Shown piece after piece: positions 8,799-18,111 of a stretch of DNA of 64,000 nt. Position 1 is the stretch's first letter. Every line of letters starts with the position of its first letter. This DNA comes from Bryobacteraceae bacterium (lineage in GTDB: Bacteria; Acidobacteriota; Terriglobia; Bryobacterales; Bryobacteraceae). The notes below the pieces were generated by a model. That model was not told the origin of the DNA. It made no database searches and saw only the letters and a program-made list of their open reading frames with translations. Location: NCBI GenBank assembly GCA_026129905.1, contig JAHCHE010000010.1, positions 206,994 through 270,993 on the forward strand. Reading direction: 5' to 3'. The position numbers were made by a program, and so were the translations under genes.

Positions 8799-8833
8799 AT
8801 GGTAGACTTTCAGGTCCGAAAGGAATAAAGAAC

Positions 8834-9925
8834 ATGCGGCGACGGGATTTCATGAGCAAAGGCGCGCTGGCCGGCGGGGGCGCGATCATCGGCGTCGGCG
8901 GCGCGGGCGCGAAGGAGTACGACCGCGGCAAAATCCTCAATTACAACTCAAACATGGAGTACCGGCCGTTGGGCAAGACCGGCTTGATGGTGTCGGCGGT
9001 CTGTCTGGGAGGGCACTGGAAGCGGCTCCAGACAGTGCTCGGCGCCGGCTTCCAGGGCGAAGGCTACAGCGAACCCGATTTCCAGAACGTCAACAGCGGC
9101 CCGTTCCTCAAGAACCGCACCGAGGTGGTGAGCCGCGCCATCGACGTCGGCATCAACTACGTGGACGCCTGCGCCGGCCCGGAGATCCTGGCATACGCGA
9201 AGGCGCTGAAGGGCCGGCGGCAGAAGATGTATTTCGGTTATTCGTGGCATGTGCGCGAATCGCGGTTCGCGGAGTTCCAGCAGTCAAAAGCCCTTTTGCG
9301 CGGCCTCGATGAAGGCATGAAGGAAGCCGGTTTGGACTACATCGACGTGTGGCGCATTTCGCTGCCGATGAACCGCATCACCAGCCTGGCCGAGCTAACC
9401 CGGGTGGAGGAGGGCGCGGTCGAAGCCCTCGAGATGGCCAAGAAGCAGGGCAAGGTACGCTTCACTGGCGTGTCGACGCACAACCGGACGTGGCTGGCGT
9501 CGCTGATCCGGCAGTATCCGAAAAACATCGAGGTGGTGCTGTTCCCGTACACCGCCGCGACGAAAGAACTGCCGGAAGAGAGCGTCTTCGACGCGATCAA
9601 GGAATTCAACGTCGGCGTGTTCGGCATCAAGCCTTTCGCCGACAATTCGCTCTTCGTAGGCGACAGTTCTCCGGGGAACCCGCACGCCGCCGAGGACGAC
9701 CGCCGCGCTCGCATGGCCCTGCGCTACATTCTTTCGAACCCTGCCATTTCGGCGCCGATACCGGGGCTGATCAGCATGCAGCAGGTGGATAACGCCGCCA
9801 AGGCTGTAATGGAGCGGCGCCAATTGGATCTGACGGAGAAGGCGGAACTGGAACAGGCGTCGCGGCGCATGTGGGCGAACCTGCGCCCGCAGTATCGTTG
9901 GCTGCGGGATTGGGAGTACGTGTAG
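8834..9925 (+). CDS. Tat-exported aldo/keto reductase family protein
   Basis: The 363-residue product starts with a twin-arginine signal (MRRRDFMSKGALAGGGAIIG). The reductase domain opens with MEYRPLGKTGLMVSAVCLGG and includes INYVDACAGPEILAYAKAL, YFGYSWHVRESR and VRFTGVSTHNR. The Asp of the usual AKR tetrad is visible in YVDA; the Tyr and Lys positions are less standard, so activity is uncertain. Export in a folded state would be needed for a cofactor-bound enzyme. This kind of Tat-AKR is common in Acidobacteria and Planctomycetes. ATG 8834 is chosen over longer in-frame extensions because of the RR motif, the upstream AAAGGA and the promoter. Confidence 0.87.
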   Translation: MRRRDFMSKGALAGGGAIIGVGGAGAKEYDRGKILNYNSNMEYRPLGKTGLMVSAVCLGGHWKRLQTVLGAGFQGEGYSEPDFQNVNSGPFLKNRTEVVSRAIDVGINYVDACAGPEILAYAKALKGRRQKMYFGYSWHVRESRFAEFQQSKALLRGLDEGMKEAGLDYIDVWRISLPMNRITSLAELTRVEEGAVEALEMAKKQGKVRFTGVSTHNRTWLASLIRQYPKNIEVVLFPYTAATKELPEESVFDAIKEFNVGVFGIKPFADNSLFVGDSSPGNPHAAEDDRRARMALRYILSNPAISAPIPGLISMQQVDNAAKAVMERRQLDLTEKAELEQASRRMWANLRPQYRWLRDWEYV

Positions 9926-10016
9926 CGACCGTTTCCCGCCGGCCGGCGAAATTTTTCGCCAGGGTGTAACTTCGGACCCGAAACCGGCGTTACTACATGT
10001 AGATCCCCGTTACGAC

Positions 10017-10056
10017 AGGCGGGCGCTCCACCCATCCACCCGAACAGCGCCCGCCT
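10017..10056 (+). terminator. hairpin between convergent genes
   Basis: AGGCGGGCGCT (10017-10027) and its perfect reverse complement (10046-10056) form an 11-bp GC-rich stem with an 18-nt loop. CTTCTCTT follows, giving a T-rich tail on the plus strand. It lies between the aldo/keto reductase gene and the convergent cysK, where an intrinsic terminator is expected. Confidence 0.6.
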
Positions 10057-10092
10057 CTTCTCTTGGGATCTCCCTGCCTGGCGCCGCTCAGC

Positions 10093-11049
10093 TCAGTCGC
10101 TGAACATCCCCTCGAACAGCGCCGTGCTGAGGTACCGTTCGCCGGAATCGGGCAGGACCACGACCATCGTCTTCCCTTTGATTTCCGGCTCCCTCGCAAG
10201 GCGGAGAGCGACAGCGGCTGCCGCGCCGCAGGAGATGCCGGAGAGGATGCCCTCCTGCGAAGCGAGGCGGCGCGCAACCTCGATAGCTTCCTCGTTGCCG
10301 ACCTGTTCGACGCGATCCACCATTGAAAGATCCAGCGTCCCGGGGATGAATCCGGCGCCGATGCCCTGGATTTTGTGCGGGCCCGGCCGCAGTTCTTCTC
10401 CGCGCAGCGTCTGCGTGATCACCGGACTCGCCGCCGGCTCGACGGCCACCGAGAGAATGTTTTTGCCCTTCTTCTCCTTGATGTAGCGCGAAACTCCGCT
10501 GATGGTCCCGCCCGTGCCGACGCCCGACACCAGCACGTCGACGGCGCCGTCGGTGTCGTCCCAAATTTCCGGACCCGTCGTTCGAAAGTGGATCTCGGGA
10601 TTGGCAGGGTTATGGAACTGGTCGAGAAGTACGTAGCGCTCCGGATCGGAGGCGGCGATCTCTTCCGCCTTGGCGACCGAGCCCTTCATGCCCTTGGCGC
10701 CTTCGGTGAGGATCAGCTTCGCGCCCAGCGCCTTGAGGACCTTGCGCCGTTCGACGGACATGGTTTCCGGCATGGTGAGTGTTACCGGGTAACCGCGGGC
10801 CGCCCCAACGAAGGCCAGCGCGATGCCGGTGTTGCCGCTGGTGGGCTCTATGATCTCCTTTCCGGGCCGCAGGAGGCCCCGCTTTTCCGCGTCCCAAACC
10901 ATCGATGAGCCGATGCGGCACTTCACCGAATATGCCGGGTTCCGCCCTTCGATCTTGGCCAGCACCGTGACCGGAGCGCCGTTCAAAATGCGGTTCAACC
11001 TGACAAGCGGAGTTCGTCCAATGCTGTAGGAGTTATCCTCGAAAAACAC
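10093..11049 (-). CDS. cysK: cysteine synthase A (O-acetylserine sulfhydrylase)
   Basis: This 318-residue protein shows the fold-type II PLP enzyme pattern of Cys[22 protein letters not shown] lysine 43 in [11 protein letters not shown], the substrate loop TSGNTGIAL, the phosphate-binding [10 protein letters not shown] and the C-terminal [13 protein letters not shown]. It converts O-acetylserine plus sulfide to cysteine in the cytoplasm. The frame is open upstream into the regulator gene, but the family N-terminus matches the GTG at 11049, preceded by GGGGGA. It lies 20 bp after the Rrf2-type regulator on the same strand. This is notable because CysK directly modulates the Rrf2 regulator CymR in Bacillus and Staphylococcus. 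Confidence 0.95.
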   Translation of the reverse strand: MFFEDNSYSIGRTPLVRLNRILNGAPVTVLAKIEGRNPAYSVKCRIGSSMVWDAEKRGLLRPGKEIIEPTSGNTGIALAFVGAARGYPVTLTMPETMSVERRKVLKALGAKLILTEGAKGMKGSVAKAEEIAASDPERYVLLDQFHNPANPEIHFRTTGPEIWDDTDGAVDVLVSGVGTGGTISGVSRYIKEKKGKNILSVAVEPAASPVITQTLRGEELRPGPHKIQGIGAGFIPGTLDLSMVDRVEQVGNEEAIEVARRLASQEGILSGISCGAAAAVALRLAREPEIKGKTMVVVLPDSGERYLSTALFEGMFSD

Positions 11050-11069
11050 CTGTCCCCCAAAAATCTGCG

Positions 11070-11504
11070 CTAGATTTCCCAATCGGGCACATAAGCGCCC
11101 TGCTTTTCCTTCCACGCCCGCGAAAGCTCGGCGAAAGTCGTATTGTCCACCACGCTGGATACGGCCCGGTCGACGCGCCGCCACATCTCGCTGAAGGCCG
11201 TCTCGCCCTGGCGCGACCGCGACTTCCCGCCCCGGGCGCCCTGCACAAAACGGAGCACCTCCCCTACCGTGATCTGATCCGGCGGACGGGCCAGCAGATA
11301 CCCGCCTTCCACTCCACGCCGGGACTCGACAAACCCCCCTTGTTTCAGCGCGGCAAGGATCAGTTCGAGAAATTTCTGCGGAATATTCTGGCGGCGGGCA
11401 ATCGTCGAAATTTTCACTGGAATGCCCCGCGAGTGGGAGGTGAGGTCGAGCAGCGCCTGAAGCGCGTACTCGCCCTTGACGGACATATTTAAGGGTCCGT
11501 TCAC
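11070..11504 (-). CDS. Rrf2-family transcriptional regulator (CymR-like, no Fe-S ligands)
   Basis: The 144-residue product has the Rrf2 winged helix: [37 protein letters not shown], then the wing [15 protein letters not shown]. It contains no cysteine at all, so it cannot hold the [2Fe-2S] cluster of IscR or NsrR; this matches CymR, the cysteine-metabolism repressor. Its position directly before cysK supports control of sulfur assimilation. Start could be ATG 11504 or ATG 11486; the latter fits the family N-terminus. A partial dyad lies just upstream at 11517-11536, suggesting autoregulation. Confidence 0.9.
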   Translation of the reverse strand: MNGPLNMSVKGEYALQALLDLTSHSRGIPVKISTIARRQNIPQKFLELILAALKQGGFVESRRGVEGGYLLARPPDQITVGEVLRFVQGARGGKSRSRQGETAFSEMWRRVDRAVSSVVDNTTFAELSRAWKEKQGAYVPDWEI

Positions 11505-11516
11505 GGCCCGATCACC

Positions 11517-11536
11517 CTAACCCTACTAGAGATTAG
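11517..11536 (-). promoter_or_regulatory. candidate operator of the Rrf2/cysK operon
   Basis: CTAATCTCTAGTAGGGTTAG (minus strand) has inverted CTAA/TTAG ends with an internal C-G pair around a TCTAGTAG core. It lies 13 bp before the regulator start. Rrf2 proteins usually bind imperfect AT-edged dyads of about this size. Assignment rests on position and partial symmetry only. Confidence 0.35.
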
Positions 11537-11643
11537 CTTTGTCCGGAGTGTCCGGTCAACTGGCGCAATGTTGCCGACGCGATGATTCTACAGCATTTTC
11601 CGATTAGCGCCTGTGGCACGTTAACGGTACAATGAGCATAACA

Positions 11644-13425
11644 ATGGATCGAATCGGGCGGTACAAGATCGTTGGGGAATTGGGTCGCGGCGCGATGGGC
11701 GTCGTCTACCGGGCGGAAGATCCAGCGATCGGCCGGACCGTAGCCATCAAGACGATCCGTCTTGCCGATTTGACCGACGAAGGGGAACGCGGCCGGCTGC
11801 GAGAGCGCTTGTTCCGGGAGGCTCGGTCGGCGGGCATTCTGTCGCACCCGGGCATCGTGACCATCTACGACATCGCCGAGGAAAACAACATGGCGTATGT
11901 CTTCATGGAGTTCGTCGAAGGCACAACCCTCGAGCAGATGATGTCGGCCGACAACCCGTTGGACCGCGAGGTCATTATCGAGACGCTGCGGCAGACGGCG
12001 ACGGCGCTCGACTACGCGCACTCGAAGGGCATCATCCACCGGGACATCAAACCGGCGAACATCATGGTGAGCGTCGACGGGCAAGCGAAGGTCACCGACT
12101 TCGGCGTAGCGCGCATCGTATCGCAACAGATGACGCAAGCAGGCACGATCATGGGCACGCCGAATTACATGTCGCCGGAGCAGGTGCAGGGAAGCCCGGT
12201 GGACGGGCGCGCCGATCAGTTTTCGCTGGCGGTGATCGCGTTTGAACTGCTCACGGGCGAAAAACCGTACGCGGCGGATACGCTGCCGACGCTGCTGTAC
12301 CGTATTGCGCGCGAACAGCCGGCGCCGCCGCGGCGGCTGAACCCGACCCTCGGCCCGCAGGTTGACAGCGTGCTGGAGCGGGCGTTCTCCAAGCAGCCGG
12401 CCAGCCGCTTTCGAACATGCACGGAGTTCGTTTCATCGTTGGCCGTCGCGGTGAATGCCAGCCCGGGATGGCAGCCTATGAAACGGGGCAGCGTGCAGGC
12501 TCTGGATACCGTGGTGACCTCATCCGGTTCGCACCCGGCTACTGTCGTGGAGGCTCCGCCGGAGGAACCACCCGTCTCGGAACCGCCCTTGCCGGAACCG
12601 CCAAAGCCACCGCCGCAGGTAGCGGTTCCGGTGGCGCGGCCCCCTCGCGCGGCGCGGCGAGAGCGCGATGAGGAGCCGGGGCCGGCCGCCGGGAAGTGGG
12701 CGCTTGTGGCGGTGTTCGCGATCCTCGCCGTTGCGGCGGGAGTGCTTGGATACCGGAAATTCGTCGTGCCTCCCGAGGAAGGCCGGGCAGCGCGGGAAGC
12801 CGCCGGCGTTCCGTCCGCCCCAACCCCAGCGCAAACGCCGCCGGAAGCCCCGACGAAACCGGCCCCGGCTCGCGACCGGTCCGCGGAAGCCGCGAGCGAG
12901 GCGTTGCCACCGCCGCCCAGGGTGGAACCAAAGGTCGAGCCCGCACCTCCCGTCCAGCCGGCGGCGGCAACCCCGAAGCCGCGCACGGAAACGGCCGCGC
13001 CGGTTGCCTCGGGGACTCACTCCGTTCAGATACGTACCGATCCCCCCGGCGCCGTTGTGGTCGCGGACAGAGATCCGGAGCTGACCTGCCGGACGCCCTG
13101 CGAGCTGTCTCTGGCGGCGGGGCGGCACGTCCTCACCTTCACGATGGCTGGCCACAGACTGTTCCCGCGCATAATCCAGGTACCCGCGGATACCGACGTC
13201 ACGGTTACTCTGGACCGTATGTCCGGGACGCTGGCGGTCAGTTCCACGCCGGCTGGCGCCACGATCATCCTCAACGGGGAGCGGCGAGCGGAAAAGACGC
13301 CTGCGATGATCACCTTGCCCGCGGGGAAGTACTCGATCGTGCTGATGATCGAAGGCCGGGCGCCGTTTGAAGACCAGGTCGAGGTGCGGGACCAGGTGAT
13401 GACCAGGGTCGGGGTCGACTGGTAG
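11644..13425 (+). CDS. Ser/Thr protein kinase with C-terminal PEGA domains
   Basis: The N-terminal Hanks kinase domain is complete: GELGRGAMGVVYRAED, ATP Lys36, Glu59, HRDIKPANIM with catalytic Asp134, Asp152 in the DFG motif, and GTPNYMSPEQ. A Pro-rich linker precedes one transmembrane helix (about 352-370). After a second Pro/Ala-rich linker there are two PEGA modules (about 459-528 and 529-593; SVQIRTDPPGAVVV and GTLAVSSTPAGATIIL). The protein therefore has a cytoplasmic kinase and outward-facing sensor domains. A TACAAT hexamer at 11628-11633 overlaps the upstream ATG 11632, which favours ATG 11644 with a very short leader. Confidence 0.95.
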   Translation: MDRIGRYKIVGELGRGAMGVVYRAEDPAIGRTVAIKTIRLADLTDEGERGRLRERLFREARSAGILSHPGIVTIYDIAEENNMAYVFMEFVEGTTLEQMMSADNPLDREVIIETLRQTATALDYAHSKGIIHRDIKPANIMVSVDGQAKVTDFGVARIVSQQMTQAGTIMGTPNYMSPEQVQGSPVDGRADQFSLAVIAFELLTGEKPYAADTLPTLLYRIAREQPAPPRRLNPTLGPQVDSVLERAFSKQPASRFRTCTEFVSSLAVAVNASPGWQPMKRGSVQALDTVVTSSGSHPATVVEAPPEEPPVSEPPLPEPPKPPPQVAVPVARPPRAARRERDEEPGPAAGKWALVAVFAILAVAAGVLGYRKFVVPPEEGRAAREAAGVPSAPTPAQTPPEAPTKPAPARDRSAEAASEALPPPPRVEPKVEPAPPVQPAAATPKPRTETAAPVASGTHSVQIRTDPPGAVVVADRDPELTCRTPCELSLAAGRHVLTFTMAGHRLFPRIIQVPADTDVTVTLDRMSGTLAVSSTPAGATIILNGERRAEKTPAMITLPAGKYSIVLMIEGRAPFEDQVEVRDQVMTRVGVDW

Positions 13426-13510
13426 CGGCTTTCAGCTTCACGGAGACTACGTCCATACGATCTCAGTTCCGGCGGTGAAGGGACGCCGGGAAGATTGCCG
13501 GCGCTTCGGG

Positions 13511-13966
13511 CTAACGCTGGCGGCTTCCCGCGGCGCCCGGCCGCGCGAAGACGAACCATTCGCTGAGGGCGAAGTTCGCCAGCGAGGTGATCGCGATCGC
13601 GATTGCATTGGCGGGGAGGTAGTGCAGGTGAAAATATCCCGCGAAAATGCGCATTAGAACGACATTCGACAGGATCGAGACCAGGCCGTTGCTGACGTGG
13701 AAGCGGAATAGACGCCCCGCGACCGCGGCGACGGTTGCGTCGGCTGTGCGCTCGCGCCAGGTCCATCGTTCGTGCCAGACGAAATTGTGCAACACCGCCG
13801 TTTCCACCGCCAGGGCCGTCGCGGCCAGGTAATGGAGGCCCAGGCCGGACTTGTAGAGGGCGAGCGCCGCGAGTTGGACGGCGATGCCGCCCGCTCCCAC
13901 CGCGTTGAAGCGAAGCCAGCGGCGGGCGAGCGGCTTCCATTCCAGGCTGGGGCGCGCGGCGCTCAC
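13511..13966 (-). CDS. GtrA-family membrane protein
   Basis: The 151-residue protein has four transmembrane segments in the GtrA arrangement. Family motifs are RFNAVGAGGIAVQLAALALY at the first helix, LHNFVWHERWTW and the last helix SLANFALSEWFVF. GtrA-like proteins are thought to help translocate lipid-linked sugars for cell-surface glycan synthesis. The gene overlaps the upstream CDP-alcohol phosphotransferase by 4 nt, and both sit in the glycosyltransferase block. It converges on the kinase gene with an 85-bp spacer. Confidence 0.9.
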   Translation of the reverse strand: MSAARPSLEWKPLARRWLRFNAVGAGGIAVQLAALALYKSGLGLHYLAATALAVETAVLHNFVWHERWTWRERTADATVAAVAGRLFRFHVSNGLVSILSNVVLMRIFAGYFHLHYLPANAIAIAITSLANFALSEWFVFARPGAAGSRQR

Positions 13967-14637
13967 TCGACGCGCTCGAGGCGGTAGAGATAGATCGTGT
14001 GCCGGACAACGGAGGTGAACAGCATGATCAGCATTGCCGCCAATCCGATCACGCCGCCGATGTCGAAGGCTCGATACGAGCGCGTTCCTGGAACGACGCC
14101 GGGATCCAGGTAGGCCACCAGCGCGCCCAGAGACAGCAGAATGCGCAGCTCAGTGGGTGAGAACTTCCAGAACGACAGATAGAACGTCCCGATGGCGTAG
14201 GTCGCCAGATAGACCTCGATGGAAAGCAGGAAGTAGCCGATCAGCAGACCCAGCGCCAGCCGGTCGTTCATATAGCCGGAGAGGGCGAGGCCGCCGAGCA
14301 GACAGGTTGTGCCGAGGGCGTCGACGATGTGATCCACATAGAAGCCGTAGCGCGGCCGCTGCTTCTGCCTGACGCGCGCCAGCGTGCCGTCCAGGCTGTC
14401 GCCGAGCCAATTCACGGCCAGGAAGAAGATCACGAGCAGGAGGCCAAGCTTGTCGCGGCCGGAATACCAGAAGCTGAAGCCGGTAGCGATCAGCGCGCCG
14501 AGGCCGAGCGCGGTCAGATGGTCGGGATTGATCCGTGGAGGCGTGCGATGCGCCAGCCAGACCAGGACTCGTTTCTCGACTGAGGACAGCAGGCTCTGCT
14601 GCGCGCGCGCGGCATCCCGGAAAGGCTCCGTCGGCAT
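13963..14637 (-). CDS. CDP-alcohol phosphatidyltransferase family protein
   Basis: The signature D-x2-DG-x2-AR-x9-G-x3-D-x3-D is complete: Asp80, Asp83, Gly84, Ala87, Arg88, Gly98, Asp102 and Asp106 (numbered from ATG 14637). About six membrane helices follow. Enzymes with this motif transfer a phospho-alcohol from a CDP-linked donor to make phospholipids such as phosphatidylinositol or phosphatidylglycerol phosphate. The acceptor here is unknown. The frame is open to 14664 with alternative ATGs at 14646 and 14664; AGGA at 8 nt supports 14637. It is translationally coupled to the GtrA gene. Confidence 0.9.
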   Translation of the reverse strand: MPTEPFRDAARAQQSLLSSVEKRVLVWLAHRTPPRINPDHLTALGLGALIATGFSFWYSGRDKLGLLLVIFFLAVNWLGDSLDGTLARVRQKQRPRYGFYVDHIVDALGTTCLLGGLALSGYMNDRLALGLLIGYFLLSIEVYLATYAIGTFYLSFWKFSPTELRILLSLGALVAYLDPGVVPGTRSYRAFDIGGVIGLAAMLIMLFTSVVRHTIYLYRLERVE

Positions 14638-14713
14638 CCTATCCATCCTACAACCGGCCCACAACCGGATCTTGGGCGGGTACCCGGGGGCGAGACGGCC
14701 GCGGAGCCCCGGT

Positions 14714-14902
14714 TCAGCGCTCCTTGCTGGAGCGCTTCCGGACAGGTACCTTTTCCATGAGCTGTTTCAGTTCATGAGAATGGTTCGAGGTCGGCGCTGC
14801 GCCGCGATTGGCGTCAGCGACCTCGGCCAGTTTCAGCAGGCTGAGCTGAAAATTGATCGACTCGGCAAGTTGCTGTTCCGCGCGTGTCATCACTGCCTTC
14901 AT
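14714..14902 (-). CDS. small hypothetical protein
   Basis: This 62-residue frame (MKAVMTRAEQQLAES...) is predicted helical and ends in a basic tail (VRKRSSKER). It sits in the intergenic space before the divergent glycosyltransferase and is not a shadow of another gene. Third codon positions are mostly G or C, like neighbouring real genes. No motif is recognised and no strong Shine-Dalgarno is visible, so it may be chance. Confidence 0.4.
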   Translation of the reverse strand: MKAVMTRAEQQLAESINFQLSLLKLAEVADANRGAAPTSNHSHELKQLMEKVPVRKRSSKER

Positions 14903-15013
14903 CGGCGGAAGAAGGGAGAAACCTTAGGGCCTCGGGGAACCCGAATTGCACGCGTGTCGCAGCGCCGACGCTGCGCCACAGCCGCACGCATGCCGACGCA
15001 TGCCGCTATCCCG

Positions 15014-15042
15014 TTGCATCGAGAAGACAAGGATGCTATGCT
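15014..15042 (+). promoter_or_regulatory. promoter of the glycosyltransferase operon
   Basis: TTGCAT (15014-15019) and TATGCT (15037-15042) have a 17-bp spacer and lie 30 bp upstream of the ATG at 15073. They are well placed to drive the run of coupled genes 15073-20330. Confidence 0.55.
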
Positions 15043-15072
15043 GATTTTGCCCGCCAGCGTTTCCCGCCCAGT

Positions 15073-16050
15073 ATGGCTGGAGTCAGCGCCATCATTCCGA
15101 ACTGGAATCGAGGTGAGTTGTTGGAGCGAGTGCTGCGCGACTTGGCTGCACAGACGCAGCCGCCGGAGGAGGTCGTCGTAGTGGACAACGGATCGAGCGA
15201 CGATTCGGTCGCGCGGGCCCGGCGGCTGGGCGCCCGGGCAATCGAGTTGGGGACGAATACGGGGTTTGCGCGAGCGGTGAACCAGGGAATCGTCGAGTGC
15301 AGGTCGCCATGGGTGGCGATTGTGAACAACGATGTCCACTTGCCGCCGGAATGGCTGGAGCGGCTGCACAGCGCCGCGGATGGGACGGAAGCGTGGTTCG
15401 CTACGGGCAAGATGCTGCGGATGGACGCTCCGGAGATGCTCGACGGGACCTTTGACGCGGTTTGCCGCGGGGGTTGCGCCTGGCGTTGCGGATCGGGGCG
15501 GCGGGACCAGTCGGCGTTCGGCCAAGAGCGCACGATCTGGTTAACCCCGTTCACGGCAGCGCTTTTCCAGAAACGTTTATTCCTGCGCGTCGGTCTACTC
15601 GACGAGCAGTTCGGCTCATACCTGGAAGACGTGGACTTTGGCTTGCGTTGCGCGGCGGGAGGCTTCCACGGGCGGTATGTACCGGAGGCGGTGGCGTATC
15701 ACCACGGAAGCGCGACTCGGGGAAGGTGGCATTCGGCAACAGTGAGACAGATTTCGCGGAACCAGGTATACCTGATTGCCAAGCACTATCCCAAAAGGTG
15801 GTGGCGACGCTACGGCTGGCCGGTGGCGGTGTCGCAGGGGCTGTGGGGATTGCTGGCGCTGCGCCACGGGCGCGCCTGGGCATATCTGGCGGGGAAGGCG
15901 GAGGGCGTGCGGGGGTACCGTAAGCTGCGCGCGGCCGAACCACCCGGCGCCATGGACGCGGTGCTGTCGGAGAGCGAGTCGCTCTTGCGTCAGATGCAAC
16001 GGCGGACCGGTTTCGACTGGTACTGGCGGCTTTACTTCCTGCTGACATGA
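15073..16050 (+). CDS. family 2 glycosyltransferase
   Basis: This 325-residue GT-A enzyme has SAIIPNWNRGELLERVL, EVVVVDNGSSDDSVARA and the nucleotide/metal segment VAIVNNDVHLPPEW. The acceptor-side motif LEDVDFGLR is followed by a His-containing VAYHHGSATRG. This is the pattern of rhamnosyl- and other hexosyltransferases of surface polysaccharide synthesis. It is cytoplasmic, and the C-terminus is basic and aromatic, so it could associate with the membrane. The start is ATG 15073; the frame is open upstream without family similarity. The stop overlaps the next gene (ATGA). Confidence 0.9.
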   Translation: MAGVSAIIPNWNRGELLERVLRDLAAQTQPPEEVVVVDNGSSDDSVARARRLGARAIELGTNTGFARAVNQGIVECRSPWVAIVNNDVHLPPEWLERLHSAADGTEAWFATGKMLRMDAPEMLDGTFDAVCRGGCAWRCGSGRRDQSAFGQERTIWLTPFTAALFQKRLFLRVGLLDEQFGSYLEDVDFGLRCAAGGFHGRYVPEAVAYHHGSATRGRWHSATVRQISRNQVYLIAKHYPKRWWRRYGWPVAVSQGLWGLLALRHGRAWAYLAGKAEGVRGYRKLRAAEPPGAMDAVLSESESLLRQMQRRTGFDWYWRLYFLLT

Positions 16051-17024
16051 ACGGCGCCGGCATCGCGATCGTCACGCATAATTCCGAGGCCCACATAGGG
16101 ATCTGTCTGGCCGCGGCCTTGCGGTGGAGCGCCGAAATCGTGGTGGTGGACAACGCGTCGGCGGATCGCACGCCAGAGATCGTCCGCCGGTTTCCGCAGG
16201 CGCGATTCATCGCCAACCCGGACAATCGCGGGTTTGCCGCGGCGGCGAACCAGGGCATTGCGTCCCTGGTGGCGCCGGCGGTGCTGCTGCTCAACCCGGA
16301 TGCCGAGCTACTGACGAGCCCGGCGCCGCTGGCGGAGGCGCTGGAGGATCCCCGGTGCGGGGCGGCGGCGGGACGGCTCATAGACGCCGCGGGAGTTCCG
16401 CAAAACGGCTTCAACGTGCGCCGCTTCCCGACGGCGTGGACCCTGGCGTTCGAGGCGCTGGGATTGAACCGGCTATGGCCGGAAAACCCAGTGAACCGGC
16501 GTTACCGCATGTTGCGGTTCGATCCGGAAACGGCGGCCGAGGTCGAACAGCCGGCGGGGGCGTTTCTGATGCTCAAGCGGGACGTCTGGTCGCGCCTGGG
16601 GGGATTCGACGAGGATTTTCGCCCCGTTTGGTTCGAGGACGTCGATTACCTACGCCGTCTGGCAGGGCTGGGGCTGAAGACGCGCTACGTTCCGGGCGCG
16701 GTGGCGCGGCACGCGGGGGGGCATTCGGTCACGAGCCTGCCGGATGGGGTCCGGCAGTCGTACTGGCATGCCAGCCTTCTACGCTACGCGAGTAAGCACT
16801 TCGGGCCGGCGGGTCGGGGAATGGTGGCCGGCGCGGTGGCGGCGGGTTCGTTGTTCCGGATGGCGGCGGGCGTTGCCGGAGGGCGTTCGCTGAGTCCGGT
16901 GTCGACTTGTGCTAAAGTAATGAAAATCGCGGGGAAATCCCTGCTCAGCAGCAGGACGCCAAGCAACAGGAGGGTCGCCGCTGCTGCGGTTTTTGGCTCA
17001 GTGAAGTTGCGGAATCAGCCATAG
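16047..17024 (+). CDS. family 2 glycosyltransferase (rhamnosyltransferase-like)
   Basis: This 325-residue protein carries IAIVTHNSEAHIGICLAAAL, EIVVVDNASADRTPEIV, VLLLNPDAELL and the acceptor motif WFEDVDYLRRLAGLG. It is closely similar in plan to its neighbours on both sides, suggesting gene duplication within the cluster. It would add one sugar to a growing lipid-linked glycan. Coupled to the previous gene by a 4-nt overlap. Confidence 0.9.
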   Translation: MNGAGIAIVTHNSEAHIGICLAAALRWSAEIVVVDNASADRTPEIVRRFPQARFIANPDNRGFAAAANQGIASLVAPAVLLLNPDAELLTSPAPLAEALEDPRCGAAAGRLIDAAGVPQNGFNVRRFPTAWTLAFEALGLNRLWPENPVNRRYRMLRFDPETAAEVEQPAGAFLMLKRDVWSRLGGFDEDFRPVWFEDVDYLRRLAGLGLKTRYVPGAVARHAGGHSVTSLPDGVRQSYWHASLLRYASKHFGPAGRGMVAGAVAAGSLFRMAAGVAGGRSLSPVSTCAKVMKIAGKSLLSSRTPSNRRVAAAAVFGSVKLRNQP

Positions 17025-17040
17025 GATCAAGTTCGAGTTC

Positions 17041-18090
17041 ATGTACGCAGACGACCTGGTATCGGTCACCATCGTGACCTACAACAGCGGCCGTTTTATC
17101 AAACGGTGCCTCGAGTCGGTTCTGGAGCAGTCCCATCCGCATCTCGAAGTGATCGTGGTCGACAACGCGTCGACCGACGGCACGGTCGACATCCTCGAGC
17201 GGTTTGTCGATTCGTGCAAGATCTACTACAACGATGAGAACATTGGTTTCGCCGCGGCGCAGAACCAGGCGATCAACTGCTCGTCGGGCAAGTGGGTCTT
17301 GACGCTCAACCCCGACGTCCTGCTGCTGCCAACCTTTATCGAGGCGCTGCTGGAAGCCGGGAACATCGAGCGGCGGATCGGGACGGTGTGCGGCAAGCTG
17401 CTGACGCTGAAGCCGGACTTCGACATCCCGGACCAGCCGCGGGTGGATTCCACCGGGATCTACTTCACGCCGATGCTCCGCCACCTGGACAGGGGCAGCC
17501 AGGAGATCGACAACGGCCACTATCTCAGCTTCGAGTACGTATTCGGGGCCACGGCGGCGGCGGCGCTGTACCGGCGGGAGATGATCGATGACATCACGGT
17601 GGACGGGGAGTTCTTCGACCCGGATTTCTTTGTCTACCGGGAAGACGCGGATGTGGCTTGGCGGGCGCAGCTGCTCGGGTGGCGGTGCATCTACACGCCG
17701 CGGGCGCGGGGCTACCACGTGAGGAAAGTGCTGCCTGGGAACCGGCGGGCGTTGCCGGCGGTGATTAACATGCATTCCGTTAAGAACCGGTTTCTGATGC
17801 GCGTTAAGAACATGACTCCGGATCTTTACCGGAGGAACTGGCTCTCGGTTTCACTGCGAGATCTCGTGGTAGTGAGTTGCTGCCTGGTCCGCGAGCATAC
17901 GTCTCTGAAAGCGTTCTGGTACCTGGCGCGGAACTGGCAGCGGACGGTCGCCAAGCGGCGGTGGATCATGAGCCGGAAACGCGTCAGCGACGCCTACATG
18001 GCGTCCTGGTTTTCGAGCCGTCCGGCCAGCCGGCCCGCGCCGAAGCCCGCCGCGCGATCGCAGGCGCGCTTGAAGGGCGCTCGCCGGTAG
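17041..18090 (+). CDS. family 2 glycosyltransferase
   Basis: This 349-residue GT-A enzyme shows VSVTIVTYNSGRFIKRCL, EVIVVDNASTDGTVDIL, VLTLNPDVLLLP and YREDADVAWRAQLLGW. The C-terminal 80 residues are strongly basic (KRRWIMSRKRVSDAY, then a Pro/Ala/Arg tail), which may dock it on the inner membrane. Third GT2 gene in a row; the spacer from the previous gene is 16 bp. Confidence 0.9.
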   Translation: MYADDLVSVTIVTYNSGRFIKRCLESVLEQSHPHLEVIVVDNASTDGTVDILERFVDSCKIYYNDENIGFAAAQNQAINCSSGKWVLTLNPDVLLLPTFIEALLEAGNIERRIGTVCGKLLTLKPDFDIPDQPRVDSTGIYFTPMLRHLDRGSQEIDNGHYLSFEYVFGATAAAALYRREMIDDITVDGEFFDPDFFVYREDADVAWRAQLLGWRCIYTPRARGYHVRKVLPGNRRALPAVINMHSVKNRFLMRVKNMTPDLYRRNWLSVSLRDLVVVSCCLVREHTSLKAFWYLARNWQRTVAKRRWIMSRKRVSDAYMASWFSSRPASRPAPKPAARSQARLKGARR

Positions 18091-18111
18091 GTTCCCCCTT
18101 CGATGCAGTAG

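Noticed and set aside
15001..15010. Direct repeat CGCATGCCG around 14990-15007 as a CRISPR-like or iteron array
   Set aside because: Only two copies of 9 bp, with no further spacing pattern; chance in GC-rich sequence is likely.
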